Shown here in pieces: positions 12,922 through 20,831 of a stretch of 64,000 nt of DNA; position 1 is the stretch's first letter; each line of letters begins with the position of its first letter. This DNA comes from Microbacterium oxydans. Lineage in GTDB: Bacteria > Actinomycetota > Actinomycetes > Actinomycetales > Microbacteriaceae. The stretch covers positions 124,001 to 188,000 of the forward strand of contig NZ_JYIW01000026.1 of assembly GCF_000956525.1 (NCBI RefSeq), written 5' to 3'. Under the pieces are notes generated by a model. That model did not search any database. It was not told the DNA's origin and saw nothing but the letters and a program-made list of their open reading frames with translations. A program made the translations under genes and the position numbers.

Positions 12922-14136
12922 ATGACTCTGCGCACCCTGGACTCACTGGGTTCGCTCGAGGGCAAGCGCGTCATCGTCCGTTGTGATCTCAACGTCCCGC
13001 TCCGGGACGGGATCATCACGGACGATGGCCGTGTCCGCGCCTCGTTGCCGACCCTCAACGCACTCATCAACGCGGGCGCCCGCGTCGTGGTGTGCTCGCA
13101 CCTCGGACGCCCCGATGGGGCGCCCGACCCCCAGTACAGCCTCGAGCCGGTGGCTCAGCGGCTGTCCGAACTGCTCGGCGCCCCTGTCGCGTTCGCGCGC
13201 GACACCGTCGGAGAGTCCGCAAAGGATGCCGTGGAGTCCCTCGAAGACGGCGGAGTCGTCGTCATCGAGAACCTGCGTTTCAACGCGGGCGAGACCGCGA
13301 AGGACGACGCGACTCGCGCGGCCTTCGCGGCCCAGCTCGCCGATCTCGGCGACGTGCTCGTGTCCGACGGCTTCGGCGTCGTGCACCGCAAGCAGGCGAG
13401 CGTCTACGAGCTCGCCGAACTGCTGCCGTCCGCAGCAGGTCTGCTGATCGCGGCCGAGCTCGACGTGCTCGATCGTCTGACCGAGAACCCGGAGCGCCCG
13501 TACGCGGTCGTGCTCGGGGGATCGAAGGTCAGTGACAAGCTCGGCGTCATCTCGCACCTGCTGCCGCGCGTCGACCGCATCCTGGTCGGCGGCGGCATGC
13601 TGTTCACGTTCCTCAAGGCGCAGGGCCACGCTGTGGCGTCCAGCCTCTTGGAAGAGGACCAGCTCGAGACCGTCCGCGGTTACATCGCCGAGGCTGCTGA
13701 GCGCGGTGTGGAGCTCGTGCTCCCGACCGATGTCGTCGTGGCTGCTTCGTTCGGGGCGGACGCCGCGCATGAGGTCGTCGCGGCCGACGCGATCGAGTCG
13801 ACCGCGTTCGGTGCATCCGGTATCGGCCTGGACATCGGGCCGGAGACGGCGGCGAACTTCGCCGAGGTCATCCGCGGCTCGAAGACCGTGTTCTGGAACG
13901 GGCCGATGGGCGTGTTCGAGTTCCCGGCGTTCGCTGCCGGAACCAAGACGGTCGCACAGGCGCTCACCGAAGTCGACGGCCTCAGCGTCGTCGGCGGTGG
14001 CGACTCGGCAGCGGCCGTGCGTCAGCTCGGATTCACCGACGACCAGTTCGGTCACATCTCGACCGGCGGCGGCGCAAGCCTCGAGTTCCTCGAGGGCAAG
14101 AAACTACCCGGCCTGGAGGTGCTCGGATGGGCGTAA
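12922..14136 (+). CDS. pgk: Phosphoglycerate kinase
   Basis: This 404-residue enzyme transfers the acyl phosphate of 1,3-bisphosphoglycerate to ADP, the first ATP-yielding step of glycolysis. Visible motifs are KRVIVRCDLNVPL at the N-terminus (substrate-binding Arg/Asp/Asn), CSHLGRPDG, IENLRFNAGE, VVLGGSKVSDKLGVI, and the nucleotide-binding FWNGPMGVFE with VVGGGDSAAAV in the C-lobe. Length is normal. The short spacing to gap and the 10-base overlap with tpiA point to a single operon. SDGFGVVHRKQAS replaces the more common DAFG-AHR-HAS form, which looks like a lineage variant and not a lesion. Confidence 0.96.
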   Translation: MTLRTLDSLGSLEGKRVIVRCDLNVPLRDGIITDDGRVRASLPTLNALINAGARVVVCSHLGRPDGAPDPQYSLEPVAQRLSELLGAPVAFARDTVGESAKDAVESLEDGGVVVIENLRFNAGETAKDDATRAAFAAQLADLGDVLVSDGFGVVHRKQASVYELAELLPSAAGLLIAAELDVLDRLTENPERPYAVVLGGSKVSDKLGVISHLLPRVDRILVGGGMLFTFLKAQGHAVASSLLEEDQLETVRGYIAEAAERGVELVLPTDVVVAASFGADAAHEVVAADAIESTAFGASGIGLDIGPETAANFAEVIRGSKTVFWNGPMGVFEFPAFAAGTKTVAQALTEVDGLSVVGGGDSAAAVRQLGFTDDQFGHISTGGGASLEFLEGKKLPGLEVLGWA

Positions 14137-14918
14137 CCGCTCGTACCCCGCTGATCGCGGGCAACTGGAAGATGAACCTCGACCACCTGCAGGCGGTCGC
14201 CTTCGTGCAGAAGCTGCACTGGACGCTCAAGGATGCCAAGCACGAGGACGGATCGGTCGAGGTGGCGGTCTTCCCGCCGTTCACCGACATCCGCAGCGTG
14301 CAGACGCTGATCGACGCGGACAAGATCCCGTTCGCGCTCGGTGCGCAGGACATCTCGGCGCACGATTCCGGTGCGTACACCGGAGAGGTGTCCGGTGCCT
14401 TCCTGGCGAAGCTCGACGCGAAGTACGTCATCATCGGTCACTCGGAGCGTCGTGAGTACCACGCGGAGTCCGATGACGTGGTCGCATCGAAGGTGCAGGC
14501 CGCGCTGAAGCACGGGCTCGTTCCGGTCATCTGTGTCGGCGAGACGTCCGAGGACCTCGAGAAGTTCGGCGCGAGCGCGGTGCCGGTCGGTCAGCTCGAG
14601 GTTGCCCTCAAGGGGCTCTCGTCCTCGGCTGACATCGTCGTGGCGTATGAGCCGGTCTGGGCCATCGGCTCCGGACAGGCGGCGACGCCGCAGCAGGCGC
14701 AGGATGTCTGCGCCACGCTGCGCGGTGTGGTCGCGAAGGTCCTCGGCGACGAGGCGGCGGCACGCACCCGCATCCTCTACGGCGGATCTGTGAAGGCCGC
14801 GAACATCGCGAGCTTCATGCGCGAGCCCGATGTGGACGGCGCACTGGTCGGCGGGGCGAGCCTCGTGGTCGACGAGTTCGCGGCGATCATCCGCTTCGAG
14901 AAGCACGTCGGCGTATGA
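14127..14918 (+). CDS. tpiA: Triosephosphate isomerase
   Basis: This 263-residue TIM-barrel enzyme interconverts dihydroxyacetone phosphate and glyceraldehyde-3-phosphate. The active-site Lys is in AGNWKMN, the electrophilic His in IIGHSERREY and the base Glu in VAYEPVWAIGSGQAATP (loop 6). The phosphate-gripping ILYGGSVKAAN is near the C-terminus. The ATG at 14127 lies inside the last codons of pgk, so translation is coupled. A GC-rich hairpin with a TTCG loop directly follows the stop, closing the gap-pgk-tpiA unit before the secG promoter. Confidence 0.97.
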   Translation: MGVTARTPLIAGNWKMNLDHLQAVAFVQKLHWTLKDAKHEDGSVEVAVFPPFTDIRSVQTLIDADKIPFALGAQDISAHDSGAYTGEVSGAFLAKLDAKYVIIGHSERREYHAESDDVVASKVQAALKHGLVPVICVGETSEDLEKFGASAVPVGQLEVALKGLSSSADIVVAYEPVWAIGSGQAATPQQAQDVCATLRGVVAKVLGDEAAARTRILYGGSVKAANIASFMREPDVDGALVGGASLVVDEFAAIIRFEKHVGV

Positions 14919-14920
14919 GT

Positions 14921-14944
14921 GCGGCGGGGCTTCGGCCCCGCTGC
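14921..14944 (+). terminator. Terminator hairpin after tpiA
   Basis: Stem GCGGCGGGGC / GCCCCGCTGC (one G-T pair) closed by a TTCG tetraloop, three bases after the tpiA stop. Confidence 0.65.
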
Positions 14945-14947
14945 ACC

Positions 14948-14953
14948 GTATAC
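14948..14953 (+). promoter_or_regulatory. -10 box of the secG-rbpA promoter
   Basis: TATACT, a close match to the -10 consensus. It lies just after the tpiA hairpin and about 47 bases before the secG start. Confidence 0.55.
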
Positions 14954-14999
14954 TTGACCGTTACGGGGGCGCTCCTGCCCCAGCGAAAGGCTCTTTCTC

Positions 15000-15248
15000 G
15001 TGGCAATTCTTGAGTTCGTCCTGCAGGTGGTGCTGGGTATCACCAGCGTCCTGCTGACTCTCCTCATCCTCCTGCACAAGGGGCGCGGCGGCGGTCTGTC
15101 CGACATGTTCGGCGGAGGCATGACCTCGGCGGTCGGTTCATCCGGCCTCGCCGAGCGGAACCTCAACCGGTTCACTGTCGTGCTTGCTCTGACGTGGTTC
15201 GTCGCGATCGTGGCACTGGGCCTCATCACGAAGTTCGAGGTGATCTGA
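15000..15248 (+). CDS. secG: Preprotein translocase subunit SecG
   Basis: An 82-residue membrane protein of the SecYEG channel that aids protein export. It has two transmembrane helices (about 3-23 and 58-76) joined by a glycine-rich cytoplasmic loop (LHKGRGGGLSDMFGGGMTSAVGSSGLAERNL), the standard SecG design. The GTG start at 15000 follows GCGAAAGG. Its stop overlaps the start of rbpA by one base (TGATG). Placement after the glycolytic genes is the usual actinobacterial order. Confidence 0.93.
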   Translation: MAILEFVLQVVLGITSVLLTLLILLHKGRGGGLSDMFGGGMTSAVGSSGLAERNLNRFTVVLALTWFVAIVALGLITKFEVI

Positions 15249-15601
15249 TGGCGACCGGTGGCAACGCAATCCGAGGTACTCGTGTCGGTTCCGGCCCCAT
15301 GGGGGAGCAGGACCATGGGTATCACGCAGACCGCATCGCGGTGACGTACTGGGACGGGCTCGGCAACGAGACCACCCGCTACTTCGCTGCGGGTCTCCCT
15401 GAAGAGGAGATCCCGGAGACGATCGATCACCCGCAGTCAGGTCTTCCTGCAGGTCGCGACAAGGCGAACCCTCCGGCTCTCGCGAAGGCGGAGCCGTACA
15501 AGACGCACCTCGCGTATGTGAAGGAGCGTCGCACCGACGAAGAGGCCGTCCAGCTTCTCGACGATGCACTGACCCAGCTGCGCGAGCGCCGGGGTCAGTG
15601 A
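15248..15601 (+). CDS. rbpA: RNA polymerase-binding protein RbpA
   Basis: A 117-residue actinobacterial transcription factor that binds RNA polymerase and the principal sigma factor and stabilises the open complex. The N-terminal AIRGTRVGSG, the central AVTYWDGLGNETTRYFAAGLPEEEIPETIDH (core beta domain), and the C-terminal KTHLAYVKERRTDEEAVQLLDDALTQLRERR (sigma-interaction helix with basic linker) match the family. It is diverged from mycobacterial RbpA and has no cysteine. The ATG start overlaps the secG stop. An in-frame earlier start inside secG is not credible. A strong hairpin lies between it and the convergent gene. Confidence 0.88.
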   Translation: MATGGNAIRGTRVGSGPMGEQDHGYHADRIAVTYWDGLGNETTRYFAAGLPEEEIPETIDHPQSGLPAGRDKANPPALAKAEPYKTHLAYVKERRTDEEAVQLLDDALTQLRERRGQ

Positions 15602-15617
15602 CCTCCATCTGACACGA

Positions 15618-15655
15618 GAACGGGGCCGCCGCGAGTGATCGCGACGGCCCCGTTC
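15618..15655. terminator. Bidirectional terminator between rbpA and the HExxH gene
   Basis: An outer stem GAACGGGGCCG / CGGCCCCGTTC continues into an inner CGCGA / TCGCG stem with a GTGA loop. It sits between two convergent genes. Confidence 0.75.
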
Positions 15656-15666
15656 CGCGTTCTCCC

Positions 15667-16881
15667 TCAGCGGCAGCCGGCTGCTGCGTCGATGTAGCTC
15701 TGCGGCGGATAGCCGTACGCCCAGACGCCGTTCGCGTCGTCGTTGTAGCCCATGCTGATCGCCCACGCGGTGGCCCACTTCTCGATGCTGTCCTGCGTCG
15801 ACGCGTCGTACATGTCGGCGCATTTGACGCTGATCGCGTGCCCCACCTCGTGCACGACGAGTGCTTTGCTCCGGTCGGCCGGCCACTGCTCGGCGACAGA
15901 GTTGGAGAGCAGGATCACCGCACGTCCTGGTTCATCCCACCACCAGGTCGTGTAGCCGCCCATGCCCCCGTCGTCGCCGTATCCGTTCACGATCGGGGCC
16001 CAGTCGAACTCGAGCAGCACGCCGGGGGCGATGGAGCGAGCGAACGCCTCGATCTCGAGGCGGGCGTTGTACAGCGGCCCCGCCTTCTCGGCGAGTTCAG
16101 CGTTCTCGGACTCGATGAGCTGCGCCGCCGCAGTCTGCAGGGTGCCGAAGCCGTCTGCCGCCTGCTGGTCGATCACGACCGTGGTGCTCGCGACTTCAGC
16201 CGCCTCGCGCAGTGCGATGACGTTGTCGTTGCGTGCAGAGATGTGCGCGGACTCGAGTCCGGTGGCGTTCGCCGCCGCGACGCTGAGCGTCGTGAGACCT
16301 GCATCGGTCAGCGACGTCGTGGCACTGTCGATCTCCTCCGACTCCTCGCTGAGACGTGCGGTGAGAGCGTCGAGCTTCTCGCGGTCAGCCGTGAGCGCGT
16401 CTGCCTCGCCGTACAACTCCCAGAACCAGGTCGGCTTCTCGCCGGGGGAGGGGATCGGCTCGGCGAGCGTGCTCTCGGCGGCTGCGGCGACCTCGGATGC
16501 CGAGGCGCCTGCCGAAGCGAGTGCTTCATGCGTCGCCGCGTCGACGAGCGCACCGGTATCGCTCTCGAGGATGAGGGTCGCGGCATCCGTGCTGCTCACC
16601 AGCACCTCGTTCGCATCGCGCACCGTGGTCTTCGCATCGGACGCGGTGGTGGCGGTGTCGCGGAGCTGGGCTTCGGCATCGTCGTAGCGCAGGTTGGAGG
16701 TCAGTTGGAGTGCTCCGATCGCCACGACCGCGACGACGGCGCCCAGGATTCCGAACAGGAGACCGGTGTGCTTCTTGCGGGTCTGCGGCGCCGGCGACGG
16801 CGAATCGGAGAATCGAGCGGGGAGCGCATGACCGCCGGGCGCGCCATCGAATCGGTTCTCGCTCGGGCTCGCCTCGGTCAC
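15667..16881 (-). CDS. Membrane-anchored protein with a C-terminal HEVGH metallopeptidase-like domain
   Basis: A 404-residue protein that I cannot assign to a named family. A short cytoplasmic N-terminus precedes one membrane helix (about 37-60, TGLLFGILGAVVAVVAIGAL). A long Ala/Ser/Glu/Thr-rich, probably coiled extracellular region follows. The C-terminal domain contains VVHEVGHAIS (His344, Glu345, His348) and a possible third zinc ligand, Glu367 in IEKWATAWAISMGY, the gluzincin arrangement. Cys354 and Cys403 could form a disulfide outside the cell. The start is GTG at 16881 with GGGGAGG five bases upstream; an in-frame GTG eight codons earlier would put that ribosome binding site inside the gene. 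Enzyme activity is inferred only from the motif. Confidence 0.72.
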   Translation of the reverse strand: MTEASPSENRFDGAPGGHALPARFSDSPSPAPQTRKKHTGLLFGILGAVVAVVAIGALQLTSNLRYDDAEAQLRDTATTASDAKTTVRDANEVLVSSTDAATLILESDTGALVDAATHEALASAGASASEVAAAAESTLAEPIPSPGEKPTWFWELYGEADALTADREKLDALTARLSEESEEIDSATTSLTDAGLTTLSVAAANATGLESAHISARNDNVIALREAAEVASTTVVIDQQAADGFGTLQTAAAQLIESENAELAEKAGPLYNARLEIEAFARSIAPGVLLEFDWAPIVNGYGDDGGMGGYTTWWWDEPGRAVILLSNSVAEQWPADRSKALVVHEVGHAISVKCADMYDASTQDSIEKWATAWAISMGYNDDANGVWAYGYPPQSYIDAAAGCR

Positions 16882-16929
16882 AACATCCTCCCCAAGCCCG
16901 CGCACGGGACCAGCGCCGACCTTGCGAGA

Positions 16930-16935
16930 AGTCTA
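16930..16935 (-). promoter_or_regulatory. -10 box of the HExxH gene promoter
   Basis: TAGACT on the minus strand, downstream of the tRNA-Gly terminator and about 50 bases before the GTG start. Confidence 0.5.
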
Positions 16936-16945
16936 GTCAGGAAGC

Positions 16946-16978
16946 AGAGAAGCCCTCGCTGACAGCGAGGGCTTCTCT
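16946..16978 (-). terminator. Terminator hairpin after tRNA-Gly
   Basis: A perfect 15-bp stem (AGAGAAGCCCTCGCT / AGCGAGGGCTTCTCT) with a 3-base loop, directly 3' of the tRNA on the minus strand. Confidence 0.75.
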
Positions 16979-16983
16979 GATGG

Positions 16984-17057
16984 TGGAGGGGCTGACGAGA
17001 ATCGAACTCGCATCATCTGTTTGGAAGACAGAGGCTTTACCACTAAGCTACAGCCCC
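16984..17057 (-). tRNA. tRNA-Gly (anticodon TCC)
   Basis: The minus-strand sequence folds as a cloverleaf: acceptor GGGGCTG / CAGCCCC, D arm with TTAGTGGTAAA, and anticodon stem CTGTC/..CAG around TTCC giving anticodon TCC. The T arm is CGAGTTCGATTCTCG. Discriminator T is followed by an encoded CCA (16984-16986). It reads GGA codons. Confidence 0.93.
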
Positions 17058-17131
17058 GGATCCGAGTCACTGTCGTGACGTGGAAACCGACCTCTCGATC
17101 ATAGCGGACTGTCGAGGGCGCTCGCGTCCGT

Positions 17132-17137
17132 TAGACT
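17132..17137 (+). promoter_or_regulatory. -10 box of the tRNA-Pro promoter
   Basis: TAGACT about 30 bases before the mature 5' end of tRNA-Pro. The transcript probably continues into trigger factor unless terminated, since no hairpin lies in the short gap. Confidence 0.5.
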
Positions 17138-17167
17138 CGTTGGGGCTGAATCTGCATGCGGATTCCC

Positions 17168-17241
17168 CGGGGCGTAGCTCAGTTTGGTAGAGCGCCCGCT
17201 TTGGGAGCGGGAGGTCGCAGGTTCAACTCCTGTCGCCCCGA
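17168..17241 (+). tRNA. tRNA-Pro (anticodon TGG)
   Basis: Acceptor CGGGGCG / CGCCCCG with discriminator A. D arm is GCTCAGTTTGGTAGAGC, anticodon stem CCCGC / GCGGG with loop TTTGGGA (anticodon TGG), and T arm CAGGTTCAACTCCTG. CCA is not encoded. It reads CCA codons, with wobble to others. Confidence 0.95.
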
Positions 17242-17303
17242 CACGGCTCGACAAGCCTTCAAGCCGCGTGTCAGCGCGGAAACCACAAGGAGAACACACC
17301 AGC

Positions 17304-18785
17304 ATGGCGAACAGCACCGTCGAGAAGCTGACCCCGACCCGGGTCAAGCTCAGCATCACGGTCACCCCGGACGACCTCAAGCCGAGCATCGCTCACGCAT
17401 ATGAGCACATCGCTCAGGACGTCCAGATCCCCGGATTCCGCAAGGGCAAGGTCCCCGCGCCGATCATCGATCAGCGCATCGGACGCGGCGCGGTCATCGA
17501 GCACGCCGTCAACGAGGGCCTCGACAAGTTCTTCCGCGAGGCGAGTGCAGAGCACAAGCTCCGCGTCGTCGGCCGTCCCGCAGCGGACATCACGCAGTGG
17601 CCGAACGAGAAGGACTTCTCGGGCGACCTGCTCGTCGACATCGAGGTGGACGTCCGCCCCGACATCGAGCTCCCCTCGTACGACGGCATCACCGTGACCG
17701 TCGACGCCGTCGAGGCGGATGACGCAGCACTCGACGCCGAGCTCGACAACATGCGCGCCCGCTTCGGCACGCTCGTCCCCGTCGACCGCCCCGCGGCCAA
17801 GGGTGACTTCGTCGAGCTGGACCTCGTCGCCACGATCGACGGCGCCGAGATCGACCGCGCCGAGGGCGTGTCGTACGAGGTCGGCTCCGGCGAGCTGCTC
17901 GAGGGCATCGACGACGCGATCGAGTCGCTCACCGCTGGTGAGGACACCACGTTCCGTTCAGCCCTCGTCGGCGGCGACCACGCCGGTTCCGAGGCCGAGG
18001 TCTCCGTGAGCGTCAAGGCCGTCAAGGAGCGCGAGCTTCCCGAGGCGGACGACGAGTTCGCGCAGATCGCGAGCGAGTTCGACACGATCGCCGAGCTGCG
18101 CGCCAGCCTGGCTGAGCGCGTCGCACAGCAGGGCGTGTTCACGCAGGGCTCGGCCGCCCGCGACAAGCTCGTCGAGGCGCTGCTCGAGCAGATCGAGATC
18201 CCGGTGCCGCCGAAGCTGATCGAGGACGAGGTGCACAACCACCTCGAGGGCGAGAACCGCCTCGAGGACGACGTGCACCGCGCCGAGGTCACCGAGGCGA
18301 GCGAGAAGCAGTTCCGCACGCAGGTGCTGCTCGACACGATCGCCGAGCAGGCCGACGTGCAGGTCTCGCAGGAGGAACTCAGCCAGTACCTCGTGCAGTC
18401 CGCTGCCCAGTACGGCATGGCTCCCCAGGAGTTCGTCGAGGCACTGCAGTCGTCGAACCAGCTGCCGGCCCTCGTCGGTGAGGTCGCGCGTAACAAGGCG
18501 CTCGCGATCGCACTCGGCAAGGTGAAGGTGGTCGACACCAACGGCAAGCCCGTCGACCTGTCGGACTTCATCGTCACGGACGATGAGGCAGAGGCAGCAG
18601 ACGAGGCTCCGGCCGAGGAGAAGCCGGCCAAGAAGGCTCCGGCCAAGAAGCCCGCCGCCAAGAAGGCTCCGGCCAAGAAGGCTGACGCTGCCGAGGCTGA
18701 AGAGCCCGCAGCCGAGAAGGCCCCGGCCAAGAAGCCTGCGGCCAAGAAGGCACCCGCGAAGAAGGCCGCCGACAAGGCGGAGTGA
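17304..18785 (+). CDS. tig: Trigger factor, peptidyl-prolyl isomerase chaperone, with Lys/Ala/Pro-rich tail
   Basis: This 493-residue ribosome-bound chaperone shields nascent chains. The N-terminal ribosome-binding domain has the signature [10 protein letters not shown] near residue 45. An FKBP-type PPIase domain follows ([30 protein letters not shown]), then a helical C-terminal domain ending in [18 protein letters not shown]. After residue 430 an extra low-complexity tail carries two copies of a [17 protein letters not shown] module separated by an acidic spacer. This is reminiscent of histone H1-like tails and absent from E. coli trigger factor. The start is ATG 17304 after AAGGAG. It lies upstream of clpP1/clpP2, the usual arrangement. 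Confidence 0.95.
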   Translation: MANSTVEKLTPTRVKLSITVTPDDLKPSIAHAYEHIAQDVQIPGFRKGKVPAPIIDQRIGRGAVIEHAVNEGLDKFFREASAEHKLRVVGRPAADITQWPNEKDFSGDLLVDIEVDVRPDIELPSYDGITVTVDAVEADDAALDAELDNMRARFGTLVPVDRPAAKGDFVELDLVATIDGAEIDRAEGVSYEVGSGELLEGIDDAIESLTAGEDTTFRSALVGGDHAGSEAEVSVSVKAVKERELPEADDEFAQIASEFDTIAELRASLAERVAQQGVFTQGSAARDKLVEALLEQIEIPVPPKLIEDEVHNHLEGENRLEDDVHRAEVTEASEKQFRTQVLLDTIAEQADVQVSQEELSQYLVQSAAQYGMAPQEFVEALQSSNQLPALVGEVARNKALAIALGKVKVVDTNGKPVDLSDFIVTDDEAEAADEAPAEEKPAKKAPAKKPAAKKAPAKKADAAEAEEPAAEKAPAKKPAAKKAPAKKAADKAE

Positions 18786-18801
18786 TCGCGAAGCGATTCT
18801 G

Positions 18802-18833
18802 AGAGGGGCGGATGCTGCGGCATCCGCCCCTCT
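18802..18833 (+). terminator. Rho-independent terminator after trigger factor
   Basis: A perfect 14-bp stem (AGAGGGGCGGATGC / GCATCCGCCCCTCT) with loop TGCG, followed by TTTC. Confidence 0.8.
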
Positions 18834-18856
18834 TTCGTCACAGGAGGAGGACGAAC

Positions 18857-19339
18857 ATGAGCAACTGGAATGACCGGATCGCCGAGATCTGGGCCGACGA
18901 CACGCTGAATGACCAGGAGCGGATCGAGCGGATCGATGCCGTTGCCGCCGAGCGGCCGGACGGCGACGCACGGGCACTGTTCGAGCGCGCTGGCGCACGC
19001 GATTCCGCCGGTATCGAGGCCGAGGCCGAGCCGCTCTACCGCGCGGCGCTGACCGCAGGACTCGATGACGAGCATCGTCCACAGGCCGTGATCCAGCTCG
19101 CCAGCACCATCCGCAATCTCGGACGTGTCGAGGAGTCGCTCGAGATGCTGCGCGCGGAATACGAGCGTGGCGGGTCCTTCAAGGATGCCGCCGCGGCGTT
19201 CTACGCTCTCGCGCTGGTGTCGCGCGGTGATGCCGTGCAGGGAGCTGCGATCGCACTCACCGCGCTCGCGCCGCACCTGCCCAGGTACACGCGATCGGTC
19301 ACCGGATACGCGAGTGAGCTCACCGGGCCGCCACGCTGA
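18857..19339 (+). CDS. Small TPR-like (tetratrico peptide repeat group 5) protein
   Basis: A 160-residue, mostly helical soluble protein. The helices pair as TPR-like hairpins: ALFERAGARDSAGIEAEAEPLYRAAL, HRPQAVIQLASTIRNLGRVEESLEMLRAEYERG, and DAAAAFYALALVSRGDAVQGAAIALTALAPHL. The pattern fits the TPR_5 family of short actinobacterial proteins, which likely mediate protein contacts; no partner is known. Start ATG 18857 has AGGAGGAGG upstream. An earlier in-frame start would lie inside the trigger factor terminator. It sits between tig and clpP1 on the same strand. Confidence 0.75.
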   Translation: MSNWNDRIAEIWADDTLNDQERIERIDAVAAERPDGDARALFERAGARDSAGIEAEAEPLYRAALTAGLDDEHRPQAVIQLASTIRNLGRVEESLEMLRAEYERGGSFKDAAAAFYALALVSRGDAVQGAAIALTALAPHLPRYTRSVTGYASELTGPPR

Positions 19340-19382
19340 TATGCCGACGGCGAACACGGCCTGAGCGCCACGTCGTCGCCGG

Positions 19383-19388
19383 TAGATT
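19383..19388 (+). promoter_or_regulatory. -10 box of the clpP1-clpP2 promoter
   Basis: TAGATT about 31 bases before the clpP1 ATG, which is itself preceded by ACAGGAGCTGAA. Confidence 0.45.
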
Positions 19389-19418
19389 CGAAGCACGAAC
19401 ACGGAAACAGGAGCTGAA

Positions 19419-20015
19419 ATGGCTGCAGAACCCCTTGTCGCGACGAGCGTCTTCGACAGGCTGCTGAAGGATCGCATCATCTGGCTTGGTTCAGAGGTGC
19501 GTGACCAGAACGCCAACGAGATCTGCGCGAAGATCCTTCTTCTCGCCGCGGAAGACTCAGAGAAAGACATCTACCTCTACATCAACTCGCCCGGTGGATC
19601 CATCACCGCAGGCATGGCGATCTACGACACGATGCAGTTCGTCCCGAACGACATCGTGACCGTCGGTATCGGCATGGCGGCATCGATGGGCCAGCTGCTG
19701 CTCACCAGTGGCACCAAGGGCAAGCGCTACATCACGCCGAACGCACGTGTTCTGCTGCACCAGCCGCACGGTGGCTTCGGCGGCACCTCGAGCGACATCC
19801 AGACGCAGGCGCAGCTCATCCTCTCGATGAAGAAGCGCCTCGCCGAGATCACGGCATCGCAGACCGGCAAGTCGGTCGAGCAGATCAACGCCGACGGAGA
19901 TCGCGACCGCTGGTTCACGGCGGACGAGGCCCTCGAGTACGGCTTCGTCGACCACATCCGCGAGCACGCCAGTGATGTCACGGGCGGCGGCGGCACCGCG
20001 GACGACGCAGAATAA
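19419..20015 (+). CDS. clpP1: ATP-dependent Clp protease proteolytic subunit 1
   Basis: A 198-residue serine peptidase subunit. The catalytic Ser89 is in [11 protein letters not shown] and His114 in [28 protein letters not shown] lines the chamber. In actinobacteria ClpP1 and ClpP2 form a mixed tetradecamer of two different heptameric rings, which ClpX or ClpC1 feeds with unfolded substrates. clpP2 follows after 20 bases. The short N-terminus ([20 protein letters not shown]) indicates little or no propeptide. Confidence 0.96.
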   Translation: MAAEPLVATSVFDRLLKDRIIWLGSEVRDQNANEICAKILLLAAEDSEKDIYLYINSPGGSITAGMAIYDTMQFVPNDIVTVGIGMAASMGQLLLTSGTKGKRYITPNARVLLHQPHGGFGGTSSDIQTQAQLILSMKKRLAEITASQTGKSVEQINADGDRDRWFTADEALEYGFVDHIREHASDVTGGGGTADDAE

Positions 20016-20035
20016 TCCGGATTCGAGAGGACACC

Positions 20036-20677
20036 ATGTACACGCCCACTTTCCAATCCGCAGGCAACATGCCTTCCAGCCGTTACGTGCTCCCGCAGTT
20101 CGAGGAGCGCACGGCATACGGGTTCAAGCGTCAGGACCCCTACAACAAGCTCTTCGAAGACCGCGTGATCTTCCTGGGTGTGCAGGTCGATGACGCGTCG
20201 GCAGATGACGTGATGGCACAGCTGCTCGTCCTGGAGAGCCAGGATGCCGAGCGGGACATCACGATGTACATCAACTCGCCCGGCGGCTCGTTCACGGCGA
20301 TGACGGCGATCTACGACACGATGCAGTACGTCGCGCCGCAGATCCAGACGGTCGTGCTCGGCCAGGCGGCGTCCGCTGCATCCGTGCTGCTCGCGGCCGG
20401 CGCGCCGGGCAAGCGTCTCGCACTGCCGAACGCACGTGTGCTGATCCACCAGCCCGCGATGGGCGAGGCAGGACAGGGCCAGGCATCCGACATCGAGATC
20501 CAGGCGGCGGAGATCCTCCGCATGCGCACCTGGCTCGAGGAGACCATGTCCAAGCACACGGGCCGCCCGGTCGAGAAGGTCAACCGCGACATCGACCGCG
20601 ACAACATCCTCTCGGCCGAGCAGGCGCTGGAATACGGCATCGTCGATCAGGTGCTCACCACGCGCAAGCGCGTCTGA
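20036..20677 (+). CDS. clpP2: ATP-dependent Clp protease proteolytic subunit 2
   Basis: This 213-residue second ClpP has its catalytic Ser113 in GQAASAASVLLAAG and His138 in PNARVLIHQPAMGE. The 30-residue N-terminal extension (PSSRYVLPQFEERTAYGFKRQDPYNKLFEDR) is typical of ClpP2 and probably processed in part. It pairs with ClpP1 to make the active peptidase. The two genes are 20 bases apart and end in a strong terminator. clpX, normally close by, is displaced 4.5 kb by a deoxyribose operon. Confidence 0.96.
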   Translation: MYTPTFQSAGNMPSSRYVLPQFEERTAYGFKRQDPYNKLFEDRVIFLGVQVDDASADDVMAQLLVLESQDAERDITMYINSPGGSFTAMTAIYDTMQYVAPQIQTVVLGQAASAASVLLAAGAPGKRLALPNARVLIHQPAMGEAGQGQASDIEIQAAEILRMRTWLEETMSKHTGRPVEKVNRDIDRDNILSAEQALEYGIVDQVLTTRKRV

Positions 20678-20686
20678 GGCACGTTC

Positions 20687-20725
20687 ACGAAGGGGCGGCA
20701 GTCATCACGACTGCCGCCCCTTCGT
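20687..20725 (+). terminator. Terminator hairpin after clpP2
   Basis: A perfect 17-bp stem (ACGAAGGGGCGGCAGTC / GACTGCCGCCCCTTCGT) with loop ATCAC, ten bases after the clpP2 stop. Confidence 0.8.
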
Positions 20726-20761
20726 CGTGCGTGCGGCAGATGTGCACGCCATTCGGGGCCA

Positions 20762-20779
20762 TCTGCTCATGTGAGCAGA
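20762..20779. promoter_or_regulatory. Palindromic operator of the deo operon
   Basis: TCTGCTCATGTGAGCAGA is an inverted repeat (TCTGCTCA / TGAGCAGA). It sits just upstream of the -35 region of a TACGCT -10 box at 20806-20811 and of the SorC/DeoR-type gene. It is the natural candidate for that regulator's own binding site. Confidence 0.6.
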
Positions 20780-20805
20780 ACGATGCACGGAAGGGCGATC
20801 CGCCG

Positions 20806-20811
20806 TACGCT
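20806..20811 (+). promoter_or_regulatory. -10 box of the deo operon
   Basis: TACGCT 21 bases before the GTG of the regulator gene. The short leader carries GGAAGGAGG. Confidence 0.5.
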
Positions 20812-20831
20812 GATCATGGAAGGAGGATGCC

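Noticed and set aside
16984..17241. tRNA-Gly/tRNA-Pro region as an integration site
   Set aside because: No integrase, no duplicated tRNA end, and normal housekeeping genes on both sides.
17471..19570. Open frame of about 700 codons on the minus strand across trigger factor and the TPR gene
   Set aside because: It is antisense to well-supported genes, Ser/Arg-rich, matches no family, and long antisense frames are expected at this GC content.
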